Assembly (NCBI RefSeq): GCF_036898095.1 | Contig: NC_090741.1 | Location: 22,853,776-22,917,775 of the forward strand | From: Palaemon carinicauda | Taxonomy: Eukaryota; Arthropoda; Malacostraca; Decapoda; Palaemonidae | Reading direction: 5' to 3' | Length of the DNA: 64,000 bases | In this document: positions 50,056 to 64,000 of the stretch, in pieces | Position numbering within the stretch: position 1 is the first letter of the stretch | How the letters are laid out: the number at the start of each line of letters is the position of its first letter | Notes under the pieces: model-generated | Database searches by the model: none | What the model was told of the DNA's origin: nothing | The model's input: only the letters and a program-made list of their open reading frames with translations | Program-made: the position numbers and the translations under genes

Positions 50056-53000
50056 CTCTGAGTTAGATGTCTGGCTTCATGGTGCTTGCTTTAAATGCTT
50101 GGCTTAATTGCCTGGCTGATGAGGCTCGGCTTAAATGTCTGGCTTCGTGCTGCTTGGATTGAATGCTTGGCTTAACTGCCTGGCTGATGAGGCTTGGCTT
50201 AAATGCCTGGCTTCGTGCCGCTTGGATTGAACGCTTGGCTTAACTGCCTGGCTGATGAGGCTTGGCTCAAATGCCTGGCTTCGTGCTGCTTGGATTGAAC
50301 GCTTGGCTTAACTGCCTGGCTGGCGAGGCTTGGCTTAAATGCCTGGCTTCGTGCCGCTTGGATTGAACGCTTGGCTTAACTGCCTGGCTGATGAAGCTTG
50401 GCTTAAATGCCTGGCTTCGTGCCACTTGGATGGAATGCTTGGCTTAACTGCCTGGCTGATGAGGCTTGGCTCAAATGCCTGGCTTCGTGCCGCTTGGATT
50501 GAACCTTTGGCTTAATTGCCTGGCTGATGAGGCTTGGCTCAAATGCCTGGCTTCGTGCTGCTTGGATTGAACGCTTGGCTTAACTGCCTGGCTGGCGAGG
50601 CTTGGCTTAAATGCCTGGCTTCGTGCCGCTTGGATTGAACGCTTGGCTTAACTACCTGGCTGATGAAGCTTGGCTTAAATGCCTGGCTTCGTGCCACTTG
50701 GATGGAATGCTTGGCTTAACTGCCTGGCTGATGAGGCTAGCCTGGCTGAGGAGGCTTGGCTTAAATGTCTGGCTTCGTGCTTCTTGGATTGAATGTTAGG
50801 CTTAATTGCCTGGCTGATGAGGCTTGGCTTGAATGTTTGGCTTCATGCTGCTCCGATTGAATGCTTGGCTTAATTGCCTGGCTGATGAGGCTTGGCTTAA
50901 ATGCCTGGCTTCATGCTTCTTGGATTGAATGCTAGGCTTAATTGCCTGGCTGATGAGGCTTGGCTTCGATGTCTGGCTTCATGCTGCTCCGATTGAATTC
51001 TTGGCTTAATTGCCTGGCTAATGAGGCTTGGCTTAAATGTCTGGCTTCGTGCCGCTTGGATTGAACGCTTGGCTTAACTGCCTGGCTGATGAGGCTTGGC
51101 TTAAATGCCTGGCTTCATGCCGCTTGGATTGAACGCTTGGCTTAATCGCCTGGCTAATGAGGCTTGGCTTAAATGTCTGGCTTCATGCTGCTCCGATTAA
51201 ACGCTTGGCTTAAATGCTTGGCTAATGAGGCTTGGCTTAAATGTCTGGCTTCTTGCTGCTTGGATTGAATGCTTGGCTTAATTGCTTGGTTAATGAGGCT
51301 AGGCTTAAATGCCTGACTTCATCCTTCTTGTATTGAATGCTTGGCTTAATTGCCTGGGTAAGGAGGCTTGGCTTTAATGTCTGGCTTCATGCTGCTCCGA
51401 TTGAATGCTTGGTTTAATTGCCTGGCTAATAAGGCTTGGCTTAAATGTCTGGCTTCTTGCTGCTTGGATTGAAAGCTTGGCTTAATTGCCTGGCTAATGA
51501 GGCTTGGCTTAAATGTCTGGCTTCTTGCTGATTGGATTGAATGCTTGGCTTAATTGCCTGGCTGATGAGGCTTAGCTTAAATGGCTGGCTTCATGCTGCT
51601 CCGATTGATAGCTTGGCTTAATTGCCTGGCTAATGAGGCTTGGCTTAAATGTCTGGCTTCATGCTTCTTGTATTTAATGCTTGGCTTAATTGCCTGGCAA
51701 ATGAGGCTTGGCCTAAATGTCTGGCTTCATGCTTCTTGGATTGAATGCTTGGCTTAATTGGCTGGCTAATGAGGCTTGGCCTAAATGTCTGGCTTCATGC
51801 TTCTTGGATTGAACGCTTGGCTTAACTGCCTGGCTGATGAGGCTTGGCTTAAATGCCTGGCTTCGTGCCGCTTGGATTGAACGCTTGGCTTAATTGCCTG
51901 GCTAATGAGGCTTGGCTTGAATGTCTGGCTTCATGCTGCTCCGATTGAATCTTGGCTTAAATGCCTGGCTAATGAGGCTTGGCTTAAATGTCTGGCTTCT
52001 TGCTGCTTGGATTGAATGCTTGGCTTAATTGCCTGGTTAATGAGGCTTGGCTTAAAGGCCTGGCTTCATGCTTCTTGTATTGAATGCTTGGCTTAATTGC
52101 CTGGCTAAGGAGGCTTGGCTTTAATGTCTGGCTTCATGCTGCTCCGATTGAATGCTTGGCTTAATTGCCTGGGAAATGAGGCTTGGCTTAAATCTCTGGC
52201 TTCATGCTTCTTGGATTAAATGATTGGCTTAATTGCCTGGCTGATGAGGCTTGGCTTAAATGTCTGGCTTCATACTGCTCCGATTGAATGCTTAGCTTAA
52301 TTGCCTGGCTAATGAGGCTTGGCTTAAATGTCTGGCTTCTTGCTGCTTGCATTGAATGCTTGGCTTAATTGCCTGGCTGATGAGGCTTGGCTTAAATGTC
52401 TGGCTTCATGCTGCTCCGATTGAATGCTTGGCTTAATTGCCTAGCTAATGAGGCTTGGCTTAAATATCTGGCTTCATGCTTCTTGGATTAAATGCTTGAC
52501 TTAATTGCCTGGCTAATGAGGCTTGGCCTAAATGTCTGGTTTCTTGCTGCTCAGATTGAATGCTTGGCATAATTGCCTGGCTAATGAGGTTTGGCTTAAA
52601 TGTCTGGCTTCATGCTGCTCCGATTGAATGATTGGCCTAATTGCCTGGCTAATGAGGCTTGGCTTAAATGTCTGGCTTCATGCTTCTTGTATTGAATTCT
52701 TGGCTTAATTACCTGGCTAATGAGACTTGGCCTAAATGTCTGCTTCAAGCTGCTAGGATTGAATGCTTGGCTTAATTGCCTGGCTAATGAACCTTGGCTT
52801 AAATGTCTGGCTTCATGCTTCTTGTATTTAATGCTTGGCTTAATTGCCTGGCAAATGAGGCTGGGCCTAAATGTCTGGCTTCATGCTTCTTGGATTGAAT
52901 GCTTGGCTTAATTGGCTGGCTAATGAGGCTTGGCCTAAATGTCTGGCTTCATGCTTCTTGGATTGAATGCTTGGCTTAATTGCCTGGCTAATGAGACTTG

Positions 53001-53130
53001 GCTTAAATGTCTGGCTTCATGCTGTTTGGATTAAATGCTTGGCTTAATTGCCTGGCTAATGAGGTTTAGCTTAAATGTCTGACTTCATGCTGCTTCGATT
53101 AATTGCTTGTTTTAATTGCCTGGTTAATTA
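50056..53130. repeat. 68-bp satellite array, about 45 copies
   Basis: gatgaggcttggct recurs every 68 bases (50118, 50186, 50254 and onwards). Each unit is built from five roughly 13-14-bp sub-repeats related to cttggcttaaatg and cctggctaatgag. The left part (to about 50760) is homogenised with a gtgccgcttggattgaacg variant; the right part is more diverse, with ctgctccgattg and cttcttgtattg variants. Higher-order copies: 50391 and 50663 (272 bp, 4 units), and longer blocks about 11 and 17 units apart. Because 68 is not a multiple of three, it is not coding. Confidence 0.95.
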
Positions 53131-53278
53131 TATGGCTTAAGGATAATCTGGAATCTTAAAAACATAAACAATGAGGTAGTGGTGAGGAGGGTCGTGGGAA
53201 CCATGTTGGCTTCTATTTTTTTTTTTAAATGAAAGTTGGCAGAACCCGCCTGATGAGCCCTTTGGTAAGGGTTGAACC

Positions 53279-54100
<822 letters not shown>

Positions 54101-54110
54101 AAGTCTCAGC

Positions 54111-54526
54111 GGCGTCCAGAACTCAAAGACAGCTTCTCCTCGGACAGATCTTCATGCAGATAGTTTTCAGGATAACAGCAGAAATACATTTGCTTTTCTC
54201 CATTTATTGTTTGGTGTTTACTCATGTTTCAGATCACTTCTTGACCCTTCTTCAGGACCATTTTGAGTTATGGAACTACACTTTAATGTAAGGGATATGG
54301 TGGTGTAAATTTTGTATCATATTTTCACCACCATATCCTTTATATTAAATTATAGTTCCAAAACTGAATATAGTCCTGAAGAAGGGTCCCGAAGTGATCC
54401 AAAACAGGCGTAAACACCAAACAATAAATGGAGAAAAAGCAAATGTATTTCTGCTGTTATCCCGATAATTATCTGCATGAAGATCTGTCCGAGGAGAAGC
54501 TGTTTTTGAGTTCTGGACCCCGCATA
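54111..54526. repeat. Large foldback element
   Basis: The left arm 54111-54305 and right arm about 54320-54526 are reverse complements with scattered mismatches (cores agatcttcatgcaga, ccatttattgtttggtgttt, cttcttcaggac). Spacer about 15 bases. Bounded by (TG)n on the left and (CA)n on the right. Confidence 0.93.
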
Positions 54527-54576
54527 GACGTTGTCTATTCATTATAAACGCTGAGTATCATGCCTAGATAACACAT

Positions 54577-54712
<136 letters not shown>

Positions 54713-54715
54713 ATA

Positions 54716-55010
54716 TCTACCACAATGGCATTTAATACCGAATTCTACCTTTGGGAATGTATATCCCATGGAAATTCAGTCATGATAAATGCTTCTGGCT
54801 GAGTAAGGATTTGAACCTATGCCCTGAGCCGAGTCAATGCCTGCATGGACGACTTTACTAATCGTATAGTCGTCCATGCAGGCACTGATTCGGCTCAGGG
54901 CATATGTTCGAATCCTTCCTCAGCCAGAAGCATTTATCTTGAATGAGATTTCCATGGGATATACATTCCAAAGGTAGAATTCGGTATTAAATGCCATTGT
55001 GGTAGATATT
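54716..55010. repeat. Near-perfect 295-bp palindrome
   Basis: Arms 54716-54853 and 54869-55010 around a 15-base spacer (cores ggcatttaataccgaattct, ccctgagccgagtcaa, cctgcatggacgac). The outer part is shared with 45956-46093. Confidence 0.94.
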
Positions 55011-55090
55011 TACATTGATTAAAATCACGAGTGTTAGTGATACATAATCATAACAGCTTATTTCATTAAGATTACTGTATTATCATGTGG

Positions 55091-55093
<3 letters not shown>

Positions 55094-55156
<63 letters not shown>
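55094..55156. repeat. (GA)n microsatellite
   Basis: GA dinucleotides. Confidence 0.97.
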
Positions 55157-55158
<2 letters not shown>

Positions 55159-55418
55159 TTGTGTGTCTTCATGAACAATCAGGTAATTATTACCGTCCTT
55201 ACAAAAAAAGATACGAGACATTTTATTGAAATGTTAAATAATAAGATAAATTAATATCAAAATTAATACTTTAATTTTCTCTAAAGTAACATTTCGAAGT
55301 GACGAGAAATTTTCAGAGATTTAAATTCCGAAACGTAAAAGCATTGTCAATTTCCGTATATTGAAAAAAAATATTTTGGAATTCGACGACCGTCTTTATT
55401 GAAGCTATAAAATTTCTG

Positions 55419-55420
<2 letters not shown>

Positions 55421-55491
<71 letters not shown>
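55421..55491. repeat. (GA)n microsatellite
   Basis: GA dinucleotides. Confidence 0.97.
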
Positions 55492-55493
<2 letters not shown>

Positions 55494-55681
55494 ATACTTT
55501 AGTAGATTGCTTAATGAGTTAGTTATAATACACAAACCATAAGACGACGAGTGCAGTATGTTTTAATCCCAAAGCTATAATGGTCCTTATAATAAAAAGC
55601 AATAAGGTTGCTTTCTCAAGCCTGTCTGGAGTGGCATATGCCTTTTTAGCAAATTAAACCATCTTGTCTTTACTTTAAACC

Positions 55682-55684
<3 letters not shown>

Positions 55685-55763
<79 letters not shown>
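55685..55763. repeat. (CT)n microsatellite
   Basis: CT dinucleotides, inverted relative to the GA tract 190 bp upstream. Confidence 0.97.
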
Positions 55764-55765
<2 letters not shown>

Positions 55766-56034
55766 TGAGAAGAATAAAAAGAAAATACAATATTCATTTA
55801 AAGGGCCTCAAAACGCTACAAAATATTACTCGTCCTGTACTCATCACCCAATGGCATGCGTCTGAAGCTGTAACAGCTCGCTTTTCCTGTTAAAAAGGAA
55901 AAGACAAGATTATTCTAATGATTTTATTATGTATATACAAAATATCCTATGTTCATATGGTAGCCAGATGTGGCATATAGGATATAAATGACTCAAACCT
56001 TGTGAAAATCTATATTCAACATATATACAGTACA

Positions 56035-56254
56035 ATAATCTAAGACATGTCCTTATTCGTGTCTGGGGTTTGGCAAGTTTTTTGTCACCACACGTGCCAA
56101 CTGCGGTCGAGTGATGGTGGGAGATTTTTTGTTTGATTGCTCACAGCAAACCAACCTAGTATGAGTGGCTCTGACTTTTCATACCACAGCTTTTTGCTGA
56201 TCATAGCGATACGCAACACCTTTTCACCACGTTAAGGTATCCCCACGCAGAAAA

Positions 56255-56258
<4 letters not shown>
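56035..56258 (-). repeat. Dispersed repeat (type II), second copy
   Basis: Reverse complement of the 44197-44448 repeat. Its end touches a (TA)n tract as in the first copy. Confidence 0.7.

Positions 56259-56323
<65 letters not shown>
56259..56323. repeat. (TA)n microsatellite
   Basis: TA dinucleotides. Confidence 0.97.
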
Positions 56324-56324
<1 letters not shown>

Positions 56325-56559
56325 TTCGTGTGTATTTATACTTATGTACATATGTGTTTACCTGGGCTATTTTCTTTACAATGAGTAGCTACAAAAAAAT
56401 AAACAATAATAAGAATAAGAAATAATATTAAAAAAATAGAATTACCTTAATTTGGAAACATAATCAAGCCAGGTGTTAAGATAACAGAAAATATAAATAA
56501 ATTTGAAAAAAATAAACCAGCTAGAAACTTTTCTCTGGGCAAAGATTCTTCGTCAAAAT

Positions 56560-58100
56560 TCGTATAGTCTAAACTTTAAAATTCTTTCATATAAAATATA
56601 ATTTTTTCGAAAGGATTTTAGCCATCTTGTTTGGTAACACAAGTGGTAAAGCATTTTCCAAGGGTGATGGTGACGTGGCAGAAATAGAATTTGGTGTTAG
56701 GGCTTATAAAACATTAATAAGCCATTATAAGGGCAATGTTAAGCCTTACAATATAATATAATTAATCATATAAGGATATTCCAATCTAGAGACAACTGTA
56801 TCTAGGTGAAACATTAAAAAATCGAGTTTTCTTGTTAGCAGACATTTATTTTGGGAAACAAAACTAAATTGTTGAAATGTAATATTACTAATTATTTAAT
56901 GGCATTTTGTAAACTTAATTTTCAGCTTTTTAGATATTGTTCGTCTATTCTAATAAATGGTTTATCAATATTTATTATTCATAATAGGGTGTAATCTCAA
57001 AAAAATTCATGGATGCAATAATACGAGTTGCAACTTAGTATATCAAAAATGCTGTTTTGTGCAAGACATACACTATTTAATCATTGCAATGTAAGACGAT
57101 TAGATTAACAAATAGTATTACTTTTCTTTCGAGTAATAATGTATGCAGTTACTAAGAGGAAAACTATGTTAAAATCGAATTTAAAAAAAAAAAAATTACT
57201 AGTAATTTTTATATGGGAGACTATTTATTGTAATACCGATTGTCTTAAGTTTTAAAAATCTTCTATATAAAATATATTTCATGTATAATAATAATACAAA
57301 ATATATTTATTTCATATAATAAAATTTCCCTAGCCACGATTAAAGATCTATTTGATTGTAAAATTATAAAATGTTAAGGTGTTTTGTTAATTATATTTGG
57401 TAAACTAAATAGCAGCCGAATTTCCTTGAAACAGACTCAGCGACTTGTTTTACCAGAAGAAATAGGCAAAACACCTTCAAGATTTCTAATTTTACAATCA
57501 AATAGGACTTTGATGATATCTAAAAGAATTTATGATCTTATAAATATATTTTTTATTAGTTCTGTCCATAAAATATATTTTATCTATAAGAATTTTAAAA
57601 CTTGAACAATAGCTCTTTTGATGACTAGTATGGGCAAGGTTGATGTTGCTAGAAGTGGATAGTAAATTTTCTGTTTTAATTTTCTTCTCGGTATTTAACG
57701 TCACAATTGGATATAGTATAACTCCAATTAAAAGTAATTATATTGTCTAATATATTCTTCTTATATTGCAATGATAGGATAGTGCATGTCTTGCACAAAA
57801 TACCTTCTTTGGATATACAAAGTTGCAAAATAGTATCAAATATGTTTTATAAGCCATAACACCAAAGTCTTTTTTGCCACGTCACCATCAATATTCAGAA
57901 AATGCTTTTTCACTTGTTTTACCAAACAAGATGACTAGAATCCCTTCGTGAGTTTTAAATTTACAGTCAAATAAAATATAAATTGGATATAGCACATTCC
58001 ATTTCTTGTATATAATTATATTTTGTTGTACTTGTTTACAAAAGGATATATTTTATACGAAAGAATTTTAAAGCTCAGACAATAGCTATTTTTAATGAAT
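56560..58100. repeat. Long AT-rich inverted repeat (about 1.5 kb)
   Basis: Segments 56608-56714 and 57842-57949 are reverse complements (tggtgacgtggc, catcttgtttggta, gcattttc), as are 57026-57095 and 57757-57828 (ttttgtgcaagacat, atcattgcaat) and 57345-57385 and 57468-57508 (tatttgattgtaaaatta). The order is that of one large hairpin. The left arm has about 300 extra bases between the first two segments. No transposase seen. Confidence 0.8.
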
Positions 58101-58466
58101 GATCCTTACAAGCAGTTTTAACTTATTTATATTATCAGTTTTCATTTTAACAATTGAACAAATTCCTGACTATAAGTTAAAGTAATTTAATTTTTTAATA
58201 TATTCGTCCTATATTACTGTGTCCAGAAAACATTAAACATTATTAAATGATTTAATAAAATACACGAACTATATTCTCATTATTATTAGAAAAACTAAGG
58301 GTGAATTGATGAAAAAGGACTATAAAATATCTTGAGATTATACTATGTAGAGTTACTCAAGTTAAATTTATATATAAAGAATACTCTCAAAATACGTCCC
58401 AAGATTACAAGAGGAGCCGTTGTAAAGATGAACCTGAAAGGTCACCAAAGGTGGAACAGTTAGAAT

Positions 58467-59834
<1,368 letters not shown>

Positions 59835-59842
59835 GTTAGAAT

Positions 59843-60302
59843 CTGGAACATGGCCACCGCCCACCTGGACTATCAGTCAGACGGCCACACAAATACCGAC
59901 GTATTATAATTAGTTATATCCCACTTTTGACGCCAAAAATTGCGTAATGTAAGTGATTTCATAATCTGGTATTATTGTAGTGTATGACAGGGCAATGTAA
60001 CCTAGTTAAATTTGCATAAATGCTTTATTTGTCAAAGGTGTGTGTCACGTTCGGGCTGAAGTCACGTCAAATGAAACCAGCCATTTTTGATTAATGTAAG
60101 TTATCCAGTGGGAAGGAACCCTATTTGGCCACGAGTTCATTATTCGTTAATTCTCATATAGTTTATTTCTTTTGCTCACTAGGCTATTTCTATTTTTAAT
60201 ATTAATTGGTAGGCTTACAGTTTTAATCAGGGTATATACGCCTGTATGTTTGTATATTGAGAACCGTCTGTATTACAAGAAAACTATATTTTTATTGAAA
60301 TT
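59843..60302. other. No recognisable gene
   Basis: Mixed sequence; nothing recognised. Confidence 0.45.
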
Positions 60303-60425
60303 ATAATTATTATAATTAATTGCTAAGCTATAACTCTAGTGGGAAAAGCAGGATGCTATAAACCCAGGGGCTCCAACAGGGAAAATAACCCAGTGAGGAA
60401 AGGAAATCAGGAAAAATAGAATATT
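60303..60425 (-). mobile_element. 5'-truncated LINE 3' end
   Basis: The minus strand matches the LINE 3' UTR (ctcactgggttattttccct, ttatagcatcctgctttt) and ends in a degenerate AAT tail. Confidence 0.8.
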
Positions 60426-60822
60426 TTAAGGTATTTATAAAGTATGTTACTGTTAGGGGTATAGAAAAATCATTGGTAGTAGCATAGAATGTCGACTGAT
60501 TGCCGTTGTGCCAGAGTTGTAATAAGTCGAGAGGATGTCCTAACCTAAGGCACGCCCACCTAACCCTACATTGATTGCCAAGTCTTTTAGCTTAGTGGAT
60601 ATGTCCTAACCTACTGTAGGGTACTTCATTTGCCGTGTGTCCTTTACCATAGGGGATCGCTGAAAATGGTAAATATTAGAAATGATAACGACTTTAATTA
60701 GTAATAAGGGTAGACTGTAAACTGTGTTGGGGCCGACACTGAAGACACCTCTCATTTCATTCTTTACTGTCCAGACCTTAGCGGCGAGAGAAGGAAAATA
60801 ATAGAACTACAGGGTTGTTGTG

Positions 60823-60860
60823 GCCGGTGTGGTAACAGTCCCTGACTGGTGAAATGGAAA
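60823..60860 (+). mobile_element. 3'-truncated SINE head
   Basis: gttgtggccggtgtggtaac then ccctgactggtgaa match the 43048 SINE head (A box), but the sequence stops before the B box. Confidence 0.65.
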
Positions 60861-60896
60861 GGCGAATCTGAACTGATACTTTAATTTCTAGCCAAA

Positions 60897-61153
60897 TACA
60901 TGAACCATATATTTTTCCTACTCTCTATCTTATGTTTTATGCATTTCTGATGTTGATTATTGGGGCAAACCTCCCATTCATGAGTTTTTGGACCCCCCCT
61001 TGTACAAAGACAATTACAGAGGACACCAGTCAGAAACCCGGTTTTTGGGGGGGAGTGAGGAATGGTAAAAAATGAGTGATTTGCAGCAATATTAATAGTC
61101 AGAAATACAAAATAAACACAAGATAGCCAGTTGGAAAAATATATGGTTCATGT
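60897..61153. mobile_element. MITE-like foldback element
   Basis: Terminal inverted repeats of about 21 bp, acatgaaccatatatttttc at 60898 and its complement ending at 61153, extending imperfectly inward (tatcttatgtttta / caaaataaacacaagata). The interior (60956-61040) matches the dispersed repeat at 33720-33806 in reverse. A target duplication is not clear. Confidence 0.65.
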
Positions 61154-62640
61154 AAGTGGATGAAAAGTAAAAGTATCACAATTTTCTATGATTCACTTAT
61201 GTCCTTCTAATGGTTTTTCTGTATGCTGTGGCTCACTTTGCTTGCAAATAGGAGTAATCTCACTGCTCCTATGTTCTGGCAAGCGGCACACGGATGTGGT
61301 GTGTACACCACCCCCGGGGTCTCTTTCGGTGATTTTTTTATTTACACTTTCACATGATCAACAAAAGCTATACACTAAATGGAGAGCATTTCCATCTTAA
61401 TCAATTGCTGATATAGATTAAACTACACTAAATTTAGAAATAAAATGATAAGTACCAAGGTGCACTAGTTTACTGATATTTACAAAAAAAGTAGAATGAG
61501 GAGGGTTACAGTTGAATGAAAGAAATGAATCAGGTCCTATGAACTATGGCAAATACTTTCAATTCTTATCGATTTGATACTGAAAACCAAAATTTTATGC
61601 AGACTCTCAGAGAAGAATGAAAAACATAAAAAATAAACTAACATCATTAAAACATTTTAGACTGAGGTGTAAGCACTTTTGAGCGATACGAATGATAAAA
61701 TTTATTTCACGATGAAGGAAGACACTAATTAGGAAAGAGGAATGCAATTTATACCAGAGGCATTGAAGACAAAAGCTCACAAATAGAAATTGTGAAAGGA
61801 CACAGACTCGACGCAACATACGGGATAGATTGAGTTTTAGATGCGGTTAATTAGGGGAATATCTTAAAAGCTGTTGAAATACTGATTCACAAGTATTCGA
61901 TAAGAGCAGTAAAGATTTATTCGATGATACTTCTTAGAAGCAGTAAGATTATTTATATATAAAATCCGATTTGTAGCGTTCCCTCTATTATCTGTCATAG
62001 AGATATTGTGATTCCTGTTCTCAAAAACCTTTTTTTTCTTTTTTTCCATAATTTGCCATAGGGTTTTCCACCTTTATTTTTGGTAAATGAAAAAAACAAA
62101 ACTCGGTATCGTTAATAGTTAAATCAAATGTGTGAAGGATTACTAACTATCCAACATTCATGGTAATAAAGGAATCAAAACATTAGGCAACACTTCAAAC
62201 ACATAATATTATAGAGTATTTTATATTTAGAATACGCCTTTTATAAAATGGGATATAGAAAACATAAAGAGAGATATGGATAGATTTTATCCGAAGCAAT
62301 TTTGTACCCACGCTGAAATCATCTAATTATTTCACGAAATATCTCCAGAAAATTATCAGGATTCCCACCGTTAGACCAGGTGCCATGTTAGAACAGGCCA
62401 TAATGCGAGACATTTATATGATGTATAGAGTCATTATGCGTTTCAGGAGCCATTCCAGCGTAATAATGTTCTCGCCAAATATCGCTGGTGCTTATATCTA
62501 ATGGTTCCTCAACGCAATGATACACCGATTATCAAAAATAAGCGCATATCAAGAATTGGTAGTAATTAGTAGTTATGGGTTGCCTACTATAACAGAAATT
62601 GGGTAAAGCAGATTGTGCCTCAAATATAATATAAGATTAT
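61154..62640. other. No recognisable gene
   Basis: AT-rich sequence; open frames are short and featureless. Confidence 0.45.
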
Positions 62641-62706
62641 AATTGATCCGTATACAAACAATATTCCCTACAATTTCAAATCACTTAGTTATGTCGACGA
62701 ATATTT

Positions 62707-62984
<278 letters not shown>

Positions 62985-63358
62985 TGTACGTGTCTGAGCA
63001 AGAAGTTTTTAAAATTTTAACGGCAATAAAATCAATTCAATGAATAAAATCAGAAAAGTATACATTTCAAATCCATTTTTAATCAAACAACATTTATATA
63101 TTTTCGAGATATTTGTTTATGGTTTGACAAAACTCAAAAATAAGGCAAAAAATATCATGTCACGACATTGTACTGAACATTCTTCCATAACATCAGTAAA
63201 CATGACTATTAAACATTAATTTGTTTCAGAAATATTAGTGTTTATAACTGCTTATTCAGACCCTTAAAGTTTTGACCATCTAGGAAAACCATTTGAAAGC
63301 ATTTCTGGCATGTACATCAGCAACCGCATCTGGTACGATTATGTGGATATCCATTGAT
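62985..63358. other. No recognisable gene; possible 3' flank of the following gene
   Basis: AT-rich sequence downstream of the stop of the minus-strand relic. Confidence 0.4.
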
Positions 63359-64000
63359 CTATTTGTCACATCTGCACTTGCACCATTTTGTGCAATGCCA
63401 TCCACCTGTCCTACTACCACATCTGGTGCCACATCCTCTTGTACCCTTGCATGTACATTTAACTAGTTGTCTGCAAGCTTCAAATACTATTGGCAGTGTC
63501 TTCCAAAAAGGGAGCCAAGCCTTGCTGTCTTTGTCCAGAGTCCAGCCCTATCCCTCTGGAGATGGTGCTTGTTGCTGGGGCTGGTCAGCAATGGTCCAAA
63601 TGCTTGCCTGGTAGACAGCACGATTTGAATGCTGTAATAATGCTCCCTGTGTGGGAAAAAGGGCTTTCAACCTCATTTTGTCTCTGGCAAAACAGCTCTC
63701 TGCGGGCCTCATCAACAGAGCTCAGTGGGCTGGTTTTGTCATACAGGACAACTGTGAAGTGTTCCAGCAATTTGAAATGGTGGCTGTTCACCTCCAGGGC
63801 AACATGATTTTCTGCAATGAACCCGAAAGCTTATGTTACTGGAAGATAACATTTCCCTGCAACCCATGCAGACAGTTTTCCTTTGCCAAAAAAGGCAGAG
63901 ACCGTGTCGCAACCGGTGAAGCTGTGGAAAGTGGAGAGGGCTATAGACTTTTTCTCTCTAAGGGCTAGAACAAAGGCATAGATGTGAAAGTACGAGAAAT
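63359..64000 (-). pseudogene. Second copy of the unknown invertebrate protein family, C-terminal part
   Basis: It enters from the right edge. The minus strand encodes HSFTGCDTVSAFFGKGK (63876-63920), then a helical region, LLEHFTVVLYDKTSPLSSV and EARRELFC near 63700-63780. After a frame change come an EACRQLVKC-type block and a Cys-rich end (pairs of Cys spaced 1-4 residues) closing at TAG 63359-63361. One in-frame stop near 63830 and at least one frameshift break it. The motif order and Cys-rich end are those of the family at 25285-28660. The zinc-binding tail is inferred. Function unknown. Confidence 0.6.

Noticed and set aside
50611..52911. Short open frames in the 68-bp satellite
   Set aside because: The period is not a multiple of three and stops recur; frames arise by chance.

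Overview
This is a eukaryotic, repeat-dominated window with no bacterial-type gene organisation. The combination of very long (TA)n, (CA/TG)n, (GA/CT)n and (TAA)n microsatellites, a tRNA-derived SINE, a CR1/L2-like LINE with an (AAT)n tail, Ty3/Gypsy elements, a piggyBac and a hAT element suggests a decapod crustacean, probably a shrimp. That assignment is inference from repeat content; no single-copy marker gene was recognised. The TA-type tracts listed below add up to roughly 4.8 kb.

Layout. 1-7 kb: decayed non-LTR reverse-transcriptase tails ending in microsatellites, with (GA)n/(CT)n tracts. 7.3-19.8 kb: a nested LTR-retrotransposon pair on the minus strand. The outer one is an old, env-carrying Ty3/Gypsy element (499-bp LTRs that I count as about 6% diverged, many stops, and an RT core deletion). 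The inner one is a young CsRn1-clade Ty3/Gypsy element (255-bp LTRs differing at one position, a CHCC gag knuckle and a tRNA-Trp-like primer site) inserted between the outer env gene and 3' LTR. 20-25 kb: a foldback element between TA tracts, then a nearly complete LINE whose endonuclease-RT frame begins with a 2A ribosome-skipping motif and has one in-frame stop. 25-30 kb: a decayed copy of an invertebrate multi-copy protein family of unknown function, interrupted by a SINE. 30.8-33.9 kb: a piggyBac element (transposase with one in-frame stop) inserted in one arm of a foldback element. 34.7-35.5 kb: a Gypsy RT/RNase H relic. 37.9-42.7 kb: identical direct repeats flanking possible exons of an unrecognised minus-strand gene, plus a 36-bp minisatellite.

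43-49 kb: SINE, dispersed repeats, a second foldback family, and an intronless array of KH RNA-binding domains (two upstream in-frame stops, then a 354-codon open frame). 50-53.1 kb: about 45 copies of a 68-bp satellite with internal 14-bp and higher-order structure. 53.3-55.0 kb: two large foldback elements separated by a (CA)(TA)(TG) tract. 56.5-58.1 kb: a long AT-rich inverted repeat. 58.5-59.8 kb: a hAT-type non-autonomous transposon with a perfect 8-bp target duplication and subterminal TGTGGA repeats. 60-64 kb: LINE 3' ends, a SINE fragment, a MITE, a long TA tract and a second copy of the unknown protein family running off the window.

Nearly everything recognisable is mobile or derived from mobile DNA. 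The main biological interest is the 2A-LINE, the nested retroelements with readable relative ages, the KH array beside a satellite, and the repeated association of hairpin elements and LINE tails with (TA)n tracts.
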